In this document: positions 22,485 through 33,268 of the stretch, one piece after another
How the letters are laid out: every line of letters begins with the position of its first letter
How positions within the stretch are numbered: position 1 is the first letter of the stretch
Source: Cornus controversa
Taxonomy: Eukaryota > Streptophyta > Magnoliopsida > Cornales > Cornaceae
DNA: 64,000 nt
Assembly: GCA_026545225.1 (NCBI GenBank)
Contig: CM048854.1
Location: 29,177,230 to 29,241,229, forward strand
Direction of reading: 5' to 3'
Translations under genes and position numbers: made by a program
The notes under the pieces: generated by a model
What the model saw: only the letters and a program-made list of their open reading frames with translations
What the model was told of the DNA's origin: nothing
Databases searched by the model: none

Positions 22485-23457
22485 AATGCTAGAAGGGGTG
22501 CACACGGTCCGGTTCGGTCCGGTTTTGGAGAATTTTGGAACCAATGGTTCGGTTCCACTAAAAATGGAACCGAACCGTGAAGACTAATGGAACCGGACCG
22601 AACCAAACCGTGAAGAACTGGTTCAGTTCGGTCTGATTCCACGGTCCTACAACTAAAATTGCACACTCAAACAAAAAATCAAACACATGGTGAGCACTGA
22701 GCATAATGAAAACAAGAAAATCAAACATTCAAAAATCACATCATATTAGATGAGAATTGGAACAAATGAAATATATACATACATATACATATATATATTG
22801 AAGAAATATACCTTTTATGAGCTAAAGACAACTTATAATCATTAAAGTGCGACTCACCGGAAAGAGTTTGTTGTGGTTTTGTGACGATGGTGGAGTGGGT
22901 TGTTGTTTGAGTGACTGAGGCTGTCAGTGCATGAAGGTTTTGTAGATGGTTTTGCTCGATGGAGTTCAGCAGGTGCTCGGGTTTTATTCTTGAAGGTTGG
23001 TAGTGGTGGTTTGTGGCTGGAGTGACAGTGTTTATATGGGTATGGGTATATTGGTGTTTGTTGGTGGGTTTGGTTTGGTTTGCTTGGGTTATAGTTTGAC
23101 GAATTGGGTTATTAACTCGAAGGATGGGATAACCGTGGCTAGTGTTGGTGTTGTGTTTGTGATTGAAGGATTGAAGTTATGGAGTTTCATGGTGTTGGTT
23201 TAGAGAGAGAGGGAGAGATGGGTCTGTTAATGGGGGAAAGGTTCATGTGTGTTGTGCAGGTATTATAAATTGATTTATAATTTATGTAGACGGTTTGGTT
23301 CGGTTCCGAGGAACATGAAACTGGAACCGAACCGTTAATTCATGGTTCCAAAATTTTGGAACTATGTTTGAACTGAACCACCAAAAAACCGAACCGAATT
23401 GTCCGGTCCGGTTTGGTTTTATGATTTGGACGGATTTTTGAACACCCTAAATGCTAG
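22485..23457. mobile_element. hAT-type non-autonomous element with GGTTCGGTCC-rich ends and 8-bp TSD
   Basis: The perfect 8-bp duplication AATGCTAG (22485-22492 and 23450-23457) flanks a 957-bp element. Its ends read AAGGGGTGCACAC and GAACACCCTA, and subterminal GGTTCGGTCCGGT and CGGTTCCATT blocks sit in inverted orientation at both sides. The interior (about 22850-23260) is GT-rich on the plus strand with a chance frame at 22997-23203. No transposase is present. Confidence 0.85.
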
Positions 23458-23519
23458 GGGAAGGGAAGGTCAAAACTTATATGGGTTTGGATAGTCAGTC
23501 AAGATATATGACAGGCTAA

Positions 23520-23625
23520 TAGCATGTTTATATGAGACTATGGCTTTAAATAGAGTGAAATGATGAAACAAATTTCATGTGGCTGACTCCAAAGAATTGA
23601 AAAATAGGTTATGTTGAGTTGAGGA
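23520..23625 (+). mobile_element. Short RTE-type LINE 3' fragment
   Basis: Plus strand shows the RTE 3' signature phrase (gctatggctttaaatagag, then the FMWLTPKN-like coding remnant). It is strongly truncated and has diverged. Confidence 0.5.
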
Positions 23626-24870
23626 TGTGTCCATGTGCCAAAACCCAACTTTATGATATATTTCAAGGTAAGTATCTTTTTTCTAAGATTTGGGATTTAG
23701 GAAGCTCTAACACTTGGAGGCACACCCACACGGCCGCAACTAGTACATCTACTTGAGTCCATGTAACATAGTAGAGTCAAAGGTTGCCATCTTGGCTGGC
23801 TGGCCCCATTGTGAAGTCACAAAGGTTAAAACATACTAAAAATGGTATTTAATGTCTTTGAAAGTCAAGTTTGTGATTTGACTAAATCATGTGCAAATTT
23901 ATGTAGATTTAGCTCCAAACGTTTGTAATTCACAAATTTCTTGAGAATTCATCGTTGTACCAAACATATTAGATGTCCTAGTTTAACACTTCTATAGTTG
24001 TGCAATAACATTTTGAATATAAATTATGAAAAGTTGACTCTTGTTCATTAGACCCATTTCGGGAGATATGTTGGAGTTCTAAGGGATTGCTTATGTTTAC
24101 CTTCCATTAATCAACTTTAGTAGCATTTACTAGAGATTCATTGATCATCCAAGAAACTGATTTTGCTCTAGCCTCTTGGGGTATGAGAGTTTTCTTTTGG
24201 ATTTTGTTTTCTTTCCCCATTGTCTTATTGTGGTTTCTATTAATTGGGGTGTGGGAGAGATCTTCTTAGTATTTCATTTTCTCACTTGGCTTGTTGCTCC
24301 TAGTTTGACAACTTTTCTTATATGTCCTAATTTTTTGGTGATAAAAACATCTTAACTACCAAAGAGAAAAAAACTAGAGATGGCTTGATATGATATAAAA
24401 TTCAAAATTGTTATCATGTAGCAAGGTTTCTTTATGATATAACATGTGTCATATGAAGAGTTAATATTTTCTCGTGCTTCAAAATAATTCAAAGGCCACT
24501 TGATCACTCTCTAAAAGAATGTTTACCTCGGTGGCTTGTGACATATTGCTCAAGGTGAAAGCTGAGAGCATCATTGCCTTGAAGGTCACTCTTTTCAGGG
24601 TTATGTAAGTTGTAAATGAGAATATATGACACTATGTTGGATAAGGTTCATTGGATTCTAAGCTCCAGAAAAAGCAAATATAAGTGGATAAATCTTACGA
24701 GTTGGTTTAAATTTCAGGCAAGCTATATGACATGTATTCTCATGTTCACGAGTCAAGGGTACTTTGGTAATTTTAATTTTTTTGACATGGGTTGTATGAG
24801 TGGTCTATGAGGCATGTTTTGGTTAAGTTATAAATTTGGGTCTTTATGTGTGACTAGTAGGTTTATATAG
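23626..24870. other. Intergenic DNA with a Gypsy-LTR-like patch
   Basis: 24700-24860 resembles parts of the LTR copies at 35880-36190 and 39480-40900 (shared 'gagtcaagggta.tttggtaattt' phrase), so it may be a relic LTR. The rest has no recognisable content. Confidence 0.35.
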
Positions 24871-25335
24871 TTTTTTTTTGACAAGTATTTATTGTACAAC
24901 GCCCAAAAAGGAGGCTCCGCAAAGAACAACTACATAAAAACTATACTCTCAAGCTATCCACAAAAGATAAAACAATCTCCATAGATTTACAGTTAGAGCC
25001 CTGAACCCAAAAGAATTGATAACTAATTATAATATCTAACCACCCCCAAGGAGACTCTATCCCGTTAAAGGATCTCCTATTCCTCTCCTTATATAAAGCC
25101 CACCACAAGTAAAGGGGGGCGGTCCTCCATGCAACTCTAACTTGGGGACGCACACGACAACCTTCCCAAGCGTCAATCAAGTTGACTGCAGGACTTTGGC
25201 ATGACCCACTGGATCCCAAAAATGATGCAAAGCATATCCTGGCCATCCCTAGCTCTGGGGCAATGAAGAAGGAGATGATCAACTTACTCCTCCACCGTCT
25301 TACACATACAACACCAATTGACAAGAATTAGATTT
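24871..25335 (-). mobile_element. L1-type LINE, 3' fragment (minus)
   Basis: A poly-T run at 24871-24879 is the tail. The frame at 24941-25324 ends the ORF2 C-terminal zinc-binding region (RRPQVRVAWRTAPLYLWWALYKERNRRSF pattern: WRxxPL, then LW, then KERNRRSF). Only the last ~465 bp were inserted. Target duplication not identified. Confidence 0.8.
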
Positions 25336-26340
25336 TATTTCCTCTTCTTTTTTATTTCTCCTCTCGTTAAAAAGATATTAATATTTCATATACATATCCG
25401 AAGGGTTAAATTAGTTGGTTGAAAAATCTAGTCTAGAAGAGTTGAAGGATAGGAATAGACAAGATTCACAGATAGAGTACAAATAAATAAAATCTGATCC
25501 TCTTTCATCTCTTTGTATTTTCTTTCATAGTTTTTTTTTCTGTAGTTTACATGACTTTTTAGAACCCATCTAAGTGATGTGCACAGTACAAAGTTTGTGA
25601 TGTAGAACTCGTTTGGTTCATCCTATTGGCTCGGTTAGGACATTCACTAGTTTGTGTTCTCACAATTCTAGTACCAGTCATCAAGATACTGTGATATAAA
25701 ACTTCAAAAAGATCTCACATATTGGTAAGTCAAAGTATAATATTGAAAACTAAAGTTAACCAAACATTTCAAAATTAAAAGTTTGTTGCATTTAGTAGAT
25801 AAGAATAACATCAAATAATCACAATAATTGTCATTATATGTATTCTAGATACATCGATGATGTAGAGTCAAATAACCAAATCTCATAGTCTTGCAGATGA
25901 AGTGTCCAACTTCATTATCTACTACGAATACTCCAAGTTACAGCAAATGTTGGACTTAATTCTCTGTATATGAATCTTATCCATATATTCATAAGGCTTT
26001 GCTATGAGTCGGCTATGACTTGGGAACATATGACACACTTTGTATACTAATCTCATCCATATTCAAGTCACCTAAAGGCTATAATATAACTTGGGGACAT
26101 ATGATGCATCTCATGAAAAACATATCAAATAAACACCAATGTATGAAGTATGTTTTTACCATTGAATCTTATTTATTAAATACATGTCGAATATCAAAGA
26201 AAATTGGGCTTTAGAGCAACCAATCCCATCAAATTTTATTATTAGAATAGGTCTTGAATCATGTCTACATGTTCGGGAATGTTGTGGAGGGAGATTGACT
26301 TTTATATTTGTAATCAGACATTGTTAAGATGTCAATAACT
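25336..26340. other. Intergenic DNA, no gene seen
   Basis: AT-rich. The phrase 'cttggggacatatgaca/tgcatc' is repeated at about 26020 and 26095, a small local duplication. The 3' LTR expected for the neighbouring Copia element is not present here. Confidence 0.4.
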
Positions 26341-26346
26341 TCCACC

Positions 26347-26694
26347 TCAAGCTGGAGAGTAGATGTCAATAACTCTCAGCTTGCTACATATGGAATCAAT
26401 AGAGTGCTTGGAAAGTGCTTTTGTGAAGATGTCTGCCAACTGACTGCTAGAAGGAGCAAAAGGTATAACAATCTTATTCGAGCCAACTTTAGATTGAATG
26501 AAATGGCAATCTACTTTAATGTGTTTAGTCCTCTCATGGTAGACTGGATTGCTAGTTGCCTGATTGTCACAATGGAGAGGAATTGCGTATTGGACTGAAA
26601 TTTTAAGTTCATGTAAAAGAGTCTTCAACCAAGTAAGTTCACAGGCAGTATATGCCATGGCACGATATTTTGCTTCAGCACTAGAGTGAGTCAC
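26347..26694 (-). pseudogene. Copia RNase H
   Basis: 115 codons: SSAEAKYRAMAYTACELTWL, then LHCDNQATSNPVYHERTKHI and QLADIFTKAL, the Ty1/Copia RNase H. Residues of the DNQ and HERTKHI motifs are intact. It is the last domain before the missing 3' LTR. Confidence 0.85.
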
Positions 26695-26995
26695 ATCTGA
26701 GTGTTTCTTGCTCCTGCAAGTTATAAGATTTTCTACTATGAAGGTGCAATAACCAGTGGTGGACCGTTGATTAGAAGGAGAAGGAGAACTGGCCCAATCT
26801 GCATTTGTGTATTCCTCAATTCAGAGATGTCCAGAAGATTGATAAAGCAAACCATGCCCCGAGCACCCTTGAGATATTTCAAGATGAGTACAATTGCCTA
26901 CATGTGGCATACCAGAGGACTGGTCATGAACTGGCTCACAACACTAATTGCATAGGAGATGTGTGGATGAGTGATTGTGAGGTAAATAAGTTTAC

Positions 26996-27780
26996 CTACA
27001 AGTCTTCGATATATCTTGGGATCATCAAGTGGGTCACCCCATCCATCTTAAGTTTTACATTAGTTTCCATGGGTGTAGCTATAGGTTTCGAACCAAGATG
27101 TCCAATTTCTTGTAAGAGATCAAGGGTATACTTCTGCTGATAGAGAGTAATGCCTTGCTTTGACCGAGACACCTTAATTCTTAGAAAATACTGAAGTCTG
27201 CCTAAATCCTTAGTAAGGAAGCTAGAACTCAAGTGGTGGATTAAAACCTGTATTCCATCTCTGTCACTGCCAGTGATAACGATATCATCAACAGACACCA
27301 CAAGAATTACAATGCCACGTTTTGTTTTCTTAAAAAAGAGAGAGTGATCAGCTTGGCTTCTGGTCATACCATGAGCTACCACTGCCTTACTAAACTTATC
27401 AAACCATGCACAAGGGGACTGTTTGAGGCCATATTGAGATGGCGCGCACACTCACCCTTAGACTCAAACCTAGGAGGTTGAGCCATATAGATTGTCTTAG
27501 TAAGATCACCATGTAGAAAGGTATTTTTAACATCAAGTTAATGAAGTGACCAATCTAGATTAGCTGCATAAGAGATTATCACACGAATTGTTCAGTTTGG
27601 TCATAGGAGAGAACATTTTGGTATAATCAAGGCCATAAGTCTTAGTGTAGCCTTTATCAACAAGGCGAGCTTTGAGACGGTTAACAGTACCATCGGGCTT
27701 TGATTAATAATGAAAACCTAACGACAACCAACAACTTGAGTATCAGCAGGCTTAGGAGCAAGGTCCCAAGTATGATTTAA
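26996..27780 (-). pseudogene. Copia reverse transcriptase
   Basis: The frame at 26996-27451 contains YGLKQSPCAWFDKFS, the catalytic VSVDDIVITGSD box (usually YVDDI; here Ser precedes Val) and DLGRLQYFLRIKV. The upstream part (27452-27780) is present in other frames with stops. It makes DNA from element RNA in an intact family member. Confidence 0.85.
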
Positions 27781-27782
27781 TT

Positions 27783-28374
27783 TTAAAGCATTATTTCTTC
27801 TTCTATAGCTTTCCTCCACGCAGGATGAGAAAGTACCTCCCTGTAGGACTTAGGAAGAGCAATAGAGGATAATGACAAAGGAAAATCTTGAACGGAGGAG
27901 GACAATTTATTATATGATACAAAATTGGAGACATGGTGATTGGTACAAGACCTTTTACCTTTCCGAACAACAATAGGATGATCAAGATCTGAGTCCAGAG
28001 AGATGGAAGAGTCTCCGGGCGTTGAAGCGACCAGTGGAAGTGGCAGGGGTGGGTTTACTTCTTCAGTTGTAGGAATAGGATGAACTACTCGTTTTCGGCG
28101 ACGAGTATAGACACGAAGATTAGAATAAAAAACTAGAGTGGGAAGAACAGACTCTTGAAGAACAGAGTCCTCCAAGTGACTTCCTTTTTGGGAATAAAAA
28201 GGAACATCCTCAAAGTAAGTTACAAGAACTGCATCAACCCAAAAATGTTTTGGAACATGCATTTGAATTGTTAAGGCACGAGCGATAGCTAGGACTGGTC
28301 CATTCTTCCTTTCAGCAATTCCATTTTGTTGAGGGGTATCAACACAAGATGTTTGATGAATAATGCCTCTTGAC
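27783..28374 (-). pseudogene. Copia integrase tail and linker
   Basis: Minus strand reads MHVPKHFWVDAVL, a typical Copia integrase phrase, and then a Ser/Pro-rich linker ending ALPKSYREVLSHPAWRKAIEE, the entry to the reverse transcriptase domain. The frame changes within (around 28262 and 27985). Confidence 0.75.
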
Positions 28375-29235
28375 TCAAGAAACTGTTGATAATATTAATT
28401 TTATATTCAAGGGCATTATTAGTTCTAAGAAAAATGATTTTGCATCAAACTGATTTTGAATTTTAGCATAAAAGGATTGAAAAACAGAGAACACTTGAGA
28501 TCTATCTTTAAGGATATAAACCCAAGTTAAACGTGAATAATCATCAATAAATGACACAAAATAATGAGTACCAAATAAACCAGTAGTACGGGCCGGTCCC
28601 CAAACATCTGAATGTACTAGTTCAAAAGGTTTCATACTCTTATTATCAAAACGAGGCTTAAAAGTAGTCCGATGATGATTGATAAGTTCACAAGTACTAC
28701 AATTAAGCTTAGAAAAATCAAATAAAGAAGGAACCAAGACACAATTATTTGAAGAGGGATGTCCAAGGCGACAATGCCACTGATAAGCTAAAGAGGAGGT
28801 GAAATGTAGAGCTGTGGGATTAGGAGTTGGCTGGAAGTAGTAAAGACCATACTTCTTAAATCCCCCACTAGTTATCTTCTTCGTCTTGAGATCTTGAAAG
28901 ACATAGTGGGAAGGAGAAAAAATAACTGAGTAATTTAAATCTGATAATGAAAATTGAGGGTGATACAAGACTGATGAAAAAGTGAGGCCCGAAGCATGTA
29001 AGGTACCAATTCCATGAATGGGTGATTTGGCACCATTTGCTATAGTAACAATTGATGGTGAGAAAACGTGAGAAATATCAGAAAGAAGAGATGGATTACT
29101 TGTCATGTGATCGGATGCCCCTGAATCAATGATCCAAGGTGTAGAATATGAAACATGGAGACAGGTATTACTTGAAGCAGCAACAACAGCAGTGGTGGAG
29201 GAAGAGGGCTGATTTGCACGTTCCCGCTTTACCAT
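28375..29235 (-). pseudogene. Copia protease and integrase
   Basis: 286 codons without a stop on the minus strand. The protease Asp motif WIIDSGASDHMT is near residues 34-45. A GAG-pre-integrase zinc region follows (WHCRLGHPSSNN ... CSTCELINHHRT), then the start of the integrase core (VHSDVWGP near residue 208, SFIDDYSRLTWVYILKDRS). The downstream integrase is cut: the frame breaks after FYAKIQNQFD and the DxxGEF-type second half is replaced by unrelated residues. Confidence 0.85.
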
Positions 29236-29566
29236 AAAATCATACTCGACTTAGAGTGAACTACCTGATCATTTACAGGAGTGGGAGTATTCTCCCCCAA
29301 ACCGAAGCCTGAGTAGCCCAAGCTGGCTTGCCATGAAGTTCCCAACGGAGTGATTGTTTCGGCCACAATGGGAACACTTCCTATTGTCGCGACCCCCTCT
29401 GCCGCCTACCAAGACCTTGGTTGGAAGAACCCTTGCTCCCTCGTACGGGAAGTATCATGTCGCTCAGTAGGAGCAGCAAGAGCATAGTGGTTTTCATTCT
29501 CAATCAAAGGGCATGAATAGATGCTCTCTGGACTCGAGCAAAAGTCTTCCTGGCTGTGGGTATCTC

Positions 29567-30165
29567 CTAGCCTGACAAAATTTGTGAACTAATCGGAGCG
29601 AGCTTGGATTTAAGTTTAGATTGAAATTTCACCACCCGAAACTCCTCCCTATGTTGTTTTTGTTGTTCTATGTCTGTATTCAATGGTTGATAGACATTCA
29701 ATTCTTCCCACATATCCTTCAGTTCTGAGTAATAATCTTCAACAGAGTGATCTCCCTGCTGGAGATTAAAGACGTCTTGGTATAACTGATAAAGACGAGA
29801 AATATTATTGTCTAAAGAATACATGTTTTTCGGAGTTTTACCGGATATCTTTGGCAGATTCTAGGAATGACAAGTTGTTAAAGATCTCAGGTTCCAAGCT
29901 ATTCCATAGCCAAGTCATAATTGGAGCGTCTTCTTTCTCCCAATTCTCAATAATCTTTTCATCAGTGGTGGGCTTGGTTGATCGAAGATAGGACAATTTT
30001 TCCTGGGCCCGTAAGAATACCTCTACGGCTTGAGACCATTGAAGTTAGTTTGAGCCTTTTAGTTTGGTGTTTTGGTGATTGACCCAAGAAGATGAGAGTC
30101 CTTGGTATCCATAGGGGCTGCCGAACAAGAGGGAGAGAGGAGCGAGATGAGAGACCCAAGATCAA
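29567..30165 (-). pseudogene. Copia gag
   Basis: The frame at 29567-29824 reads LYQDVFNLQQGDHSVEDYYS and then MWEELNVYQPL, the UBN2-type gag region of Ty1/Copia. Upstream frames to about 30165 are broken but continue the N-terminal half (ENWEKEDAPIMTWLWNSLEP near 29890-29950). A possible zinc knuckle (CSHCGRNNH) follows at 29350-29380 with its last Cys lost. Confidence 0.7.
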
Positions 30166-30239
30166 GCCGAGATGGACCTGAGAGAGATTGCCGAGATCAC
30201 TGCGAGAAAGTCGAGATGGAATCGAGATCGAGGTCTAAA

Positions 30240-30500
30240 TAAGACTGAAAAAAAAAGGGTAAATACCACTTACACCCCTTCAGTTGAGGCAATATCCCGA
30301 CCAGACCCCCTCTAGTTTCAATATTCCCGACTATACCCCCTGTCACTAATAGAAGGGGGAAATCGAGACATAAACCCAAAATTCAGAGGGTGTAGTCGGG
30401 AATATTGAAACTAGAGAAGAAGGGGGGGGGGGGGTTCTAGTCGGGATATGACCTAAACTGAGGGGGGTGCAAGTGGTATTTACCCAAAAAAAATATTTAA
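30240..30500. mobile_element. Foldback MITE inserted in the Copia gag leader
   Basis: Inverted ends GGGTAAATACCACTTACACC and GGTGCAAGTGGTATTTACCC bracket about 30256-30486, and the arms stay complementary nearly to the centre (the CTAGTTTCAATATTCCCGAC block recurs inverted). A-runs on both sides hide the target duplication. One arm holds a 13-base G run near 30423-30435. Similar end sequences occur at 46520-46560. Confidence 0.75.
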
Positions 30501-30531
30501 AGAGGGATCGATTTCCGCTTTGATACCATGC

Positions 30532-30769
30532 TGATAGAAACGTAGAGAGAGAGAATTTTGGAGAAGAGACGAGTGGACCGTGTATTCATTTCTTTACAAC
30601 TAATACAGCCGTTGGTGTATATAGATACAAGGAAAGAGTGAGCGTGTGACATGGAAACAATATAAGGAAAGAGTGTGAGTGTGTGACATGGAAACAATAT
30701 AAGGAAAGAGTGTGAGTGTGTGACAACTAATAATACATGTTTGACAGCTTATACTAAACTGTTACAACA
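30532..30769 (-). repeat. 5' LTR of the Copia element
   Basis: 238 bp with TGATAGAA...TTACAACA ends next to the primer-binding site. It contains a ~40-bp tandem repeat (gtgacatggaaacaatataaggaaagagtgtgag, about 30646-30725). Confidence 0.65.
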
Positions 30770-31031
30770 ATAATGTATAGTTCTTTATTTATAGATCTTA
30801 GAGGAACCATTTCATCTTCCAAATAGGAGTGGATAGGAGTAAATAAGGATAGATGGAATTTGAATGGAATTCGGTACCTAAAAGGTTGTGTGTTTCTAAT
30901 TAGGTTATCCATGATTTGAGAAAGCCCTCATCCTAACTTTCCAATAGGTATAGTTAGTACCGTCAAACAAAACCGACCTACATATGGATCAACCTTCCAT
31001 AAGGCTATCCATGGTCTACTCACTAAAATAG

Positions 31032-31845
31032 GACAACCTGCTCTGATACCAATTGGGGAATATAGAATCGTAATCCAATGCTTTGATATATATAGACTTG
31101 CTCAAGGTTAGTGATCCTAAACCTAGAGGGGGGTGAATTTGTCTTGCTAGGTAAATCAACATATTTTAACTAAAACTAAATTGAATTTGAAACAATGACT
31201 AACTTGCATGTATATATAGTTCTATCCGTCCATCATAAAATGTGTTGCAAGATAAACAATGATGCTTGTAGAACACACATATTTTACACTTGAAATTTTC
31301 AAAGGAAAAAACATGAGACCAAGTCTAGGCAAATCAATCCACCAACAATAATGAAGTATTACAATTAGGTTAACTGTTTCTCAAACCTTAGAAAACCTAT
31401 ACCTCTTGACACAAACTGATGCCGAACTCTCCACTCTGCAGGCCGAACGTCCTTTCTGTCAACAGATCCTCTCCTCATGCGATCAGCTTCTCCTACTTTA
31501 ATCTCCTCGGTTAGTCATCCAGGTAGAATGTTCTGGTCGAGACTCCTTGTGTGATGAATTCTTCATAGTGGTATCAATAGATGAAACACCTCAGATGTAT
31601 ACTCACCAAACTACATGGAATGATGAATATGAAATAAACAAGATTCTATTAGAGATTAAATAGAATGCACTCTCAACTCACTCTATATAACCTAGATATG
31701 CTCAAAGACAATAATCTGATGCTTGCTTAGTTTTTCTCTGAACGCAAGAGTTCTATAAGTCACTTAGGGTTATAAGTCACTTGGGGAACATGTGGAACAA
31801 CTGTGGCTTAGAAAGTGCTGAGAAGTTTTTCATTGAGGAAGATGA
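31032..31845 (-). repeat. Isolated Copia-type LTR with primer-binding site
   Basis: A minus-strand primer-binding site TGGTATCAGAGC (31043-31032) is followed by an LTR-like sequence with the Copia U5 phrase 'cctagaggggggtgaattt' (31115-31133). The internal region is absent to the left; the right edge near 31845 is estimated. Confidence 0.55.
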
Positions 31846-32764
31846 TTCTTTTTAAATTCATTTTAACAGTTAATAAATATCTGATATGTCCATGTTTCTC
31901 CTTTGTGTATGTGTGTCCCCTTTACAGTTGTCTACTTGTTCAGCTTTAAATATTTCCTAAATGTTTAAATTTCATTGAAAATAGGTTGCAGTTCACAATG
32001 GTGTAGATAGAACAATTTTTCCTTCACCTTAACGGACATGATAAAAGAAACAATACCCTATGAGAAATTGCATCATTTGTCATCATAAAATATTAGTGTA
32101 TGACCTCTAGCCTTCCCCTCTGGCAGAATAAGTTGTCAAATTTTAATTTTTGGTATTCTTTTGACAATCTTCTGCCATGCTTATGTCAACTTTATTGTCA
32201 AAATAGCCCGTGCAGCCCTATTGTCCTTTGCTAAGCATCAATCAAATGCCTTTTGTCACCTTTTCTTTCTTTCTTCTTCTTTTTGTTTTTTTTTTTTAAA
32301 AAAAAAAAAAAATCTTGCACCTAAATAGCGTTGTTAGAAAATGCAGGTTCTCAGGTGTTCTGTGATCTGGATCACACAACCCAAAAATAGTATATTTCTG
32401 TTTTAGAATATAGATTTAGCGATCCAGAATGTTTCCCAACATTTCCTTCTTTTTTATTTTCTCCTTTTTGTAAGGTATTCAATCAAGAATTTTGAGGCAG
32501 TAATATATGATGAAATGGAAAGAACGACACACTTCAAGATAACTGGTCGACTCATGCTTGTACATTGTAAGCAGGCTTATGAAAATGAATAAAATCATCT
32601 CCAACATAATGGTAACAATTAGAAGAAAACTAGTCTGGTATTTCAAACTGGTTTATTACATTCTGACCTTCAATCCAGCAATTTAAAGAAGCCTACCCCC
32701 ACGGTACCATGTTCTTGAGTAACTGCCATACTGCATATAGCCGTCTCTGTTTTGCATACCTAGC
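31846..32764. other. Low-copy AT-rich DNA
   Basis: No gene identified. A T/A run lies at 32285-32312. An exon-like open stretch at about 32477-32592 (plus strand, YSIKNFEAVIYDEMERTT...) is discussed in the findings. Confidence 0.35.
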
Positions 32765-33268
32765 ACCTAAGAAGCATGGACACGGACATGATACGATACA
32801 GATACATTGACACATCAAACTCTAAAAAAGTGGGATAAGGACACAACATGAACTCAACTAACATAAAGATAAATTTTCATTTATATATCTATTGAATAAG
32901 ACAATTATAGAACATTAATTCATTTATAATTTCTATGCTAAAGTTACATAAGTTAGAAATTGAAGCTCTTCGAACATCAAGAAGAATATATTATATTACA
33001 TATGACATTACTATCCTATCGTATCATTATAGTTATGTTTTTTTTCATTACATACTTTCACATGTGTTTAATGTCAATTTTTTAAGGAAAAGGAGTTTAG
33101 ACACTTTAATTTATGTGCATAATGTTTTTGTAAGACTGTCATGTGTTTGTTTTATAAATACAAATGGTGTGGATTTGTTGGTCATGTGTTTGGAATGTGT
33201 TGAAGTGTCCGAAATAATAAAAATTATTTTTAAATTATGGACACAACCATGAAGAGTTCTTTTAGGTG
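32765..33268. mobile_element. MULE-type MITE, 'GGACACGG' family
   Basis: The left end CACCTAAGAAGCATGGACACGGAC pattern (32764-32787) is inverted at the right end (GGACACAACCATGAAG...TTAGGT near 33238-33268). The interior is AT-rich. The same end family occurs at 39952-40740 and 55689-56257. No target duplication identified here. Confidence 0.55.

Larger units (their letters stand above)
26347..30769 (-). mobile_element. Copia element lacking its 3' LTR, degenerate
   Basis: Minus-strand order is 5' LTR (30532-30769), primer-binding site TGGTATCAAAGCGG (30528-30515), gag, protease, integrase, reverse transcriptase, RNase H, then a polypurine-like GCTTGAGGTGGAAG (26355-26342). No LTR follows the tract, so the 3' end is deleted or recombined. 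Each domain carries stops or frameshifts. Confidence 0.85.
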
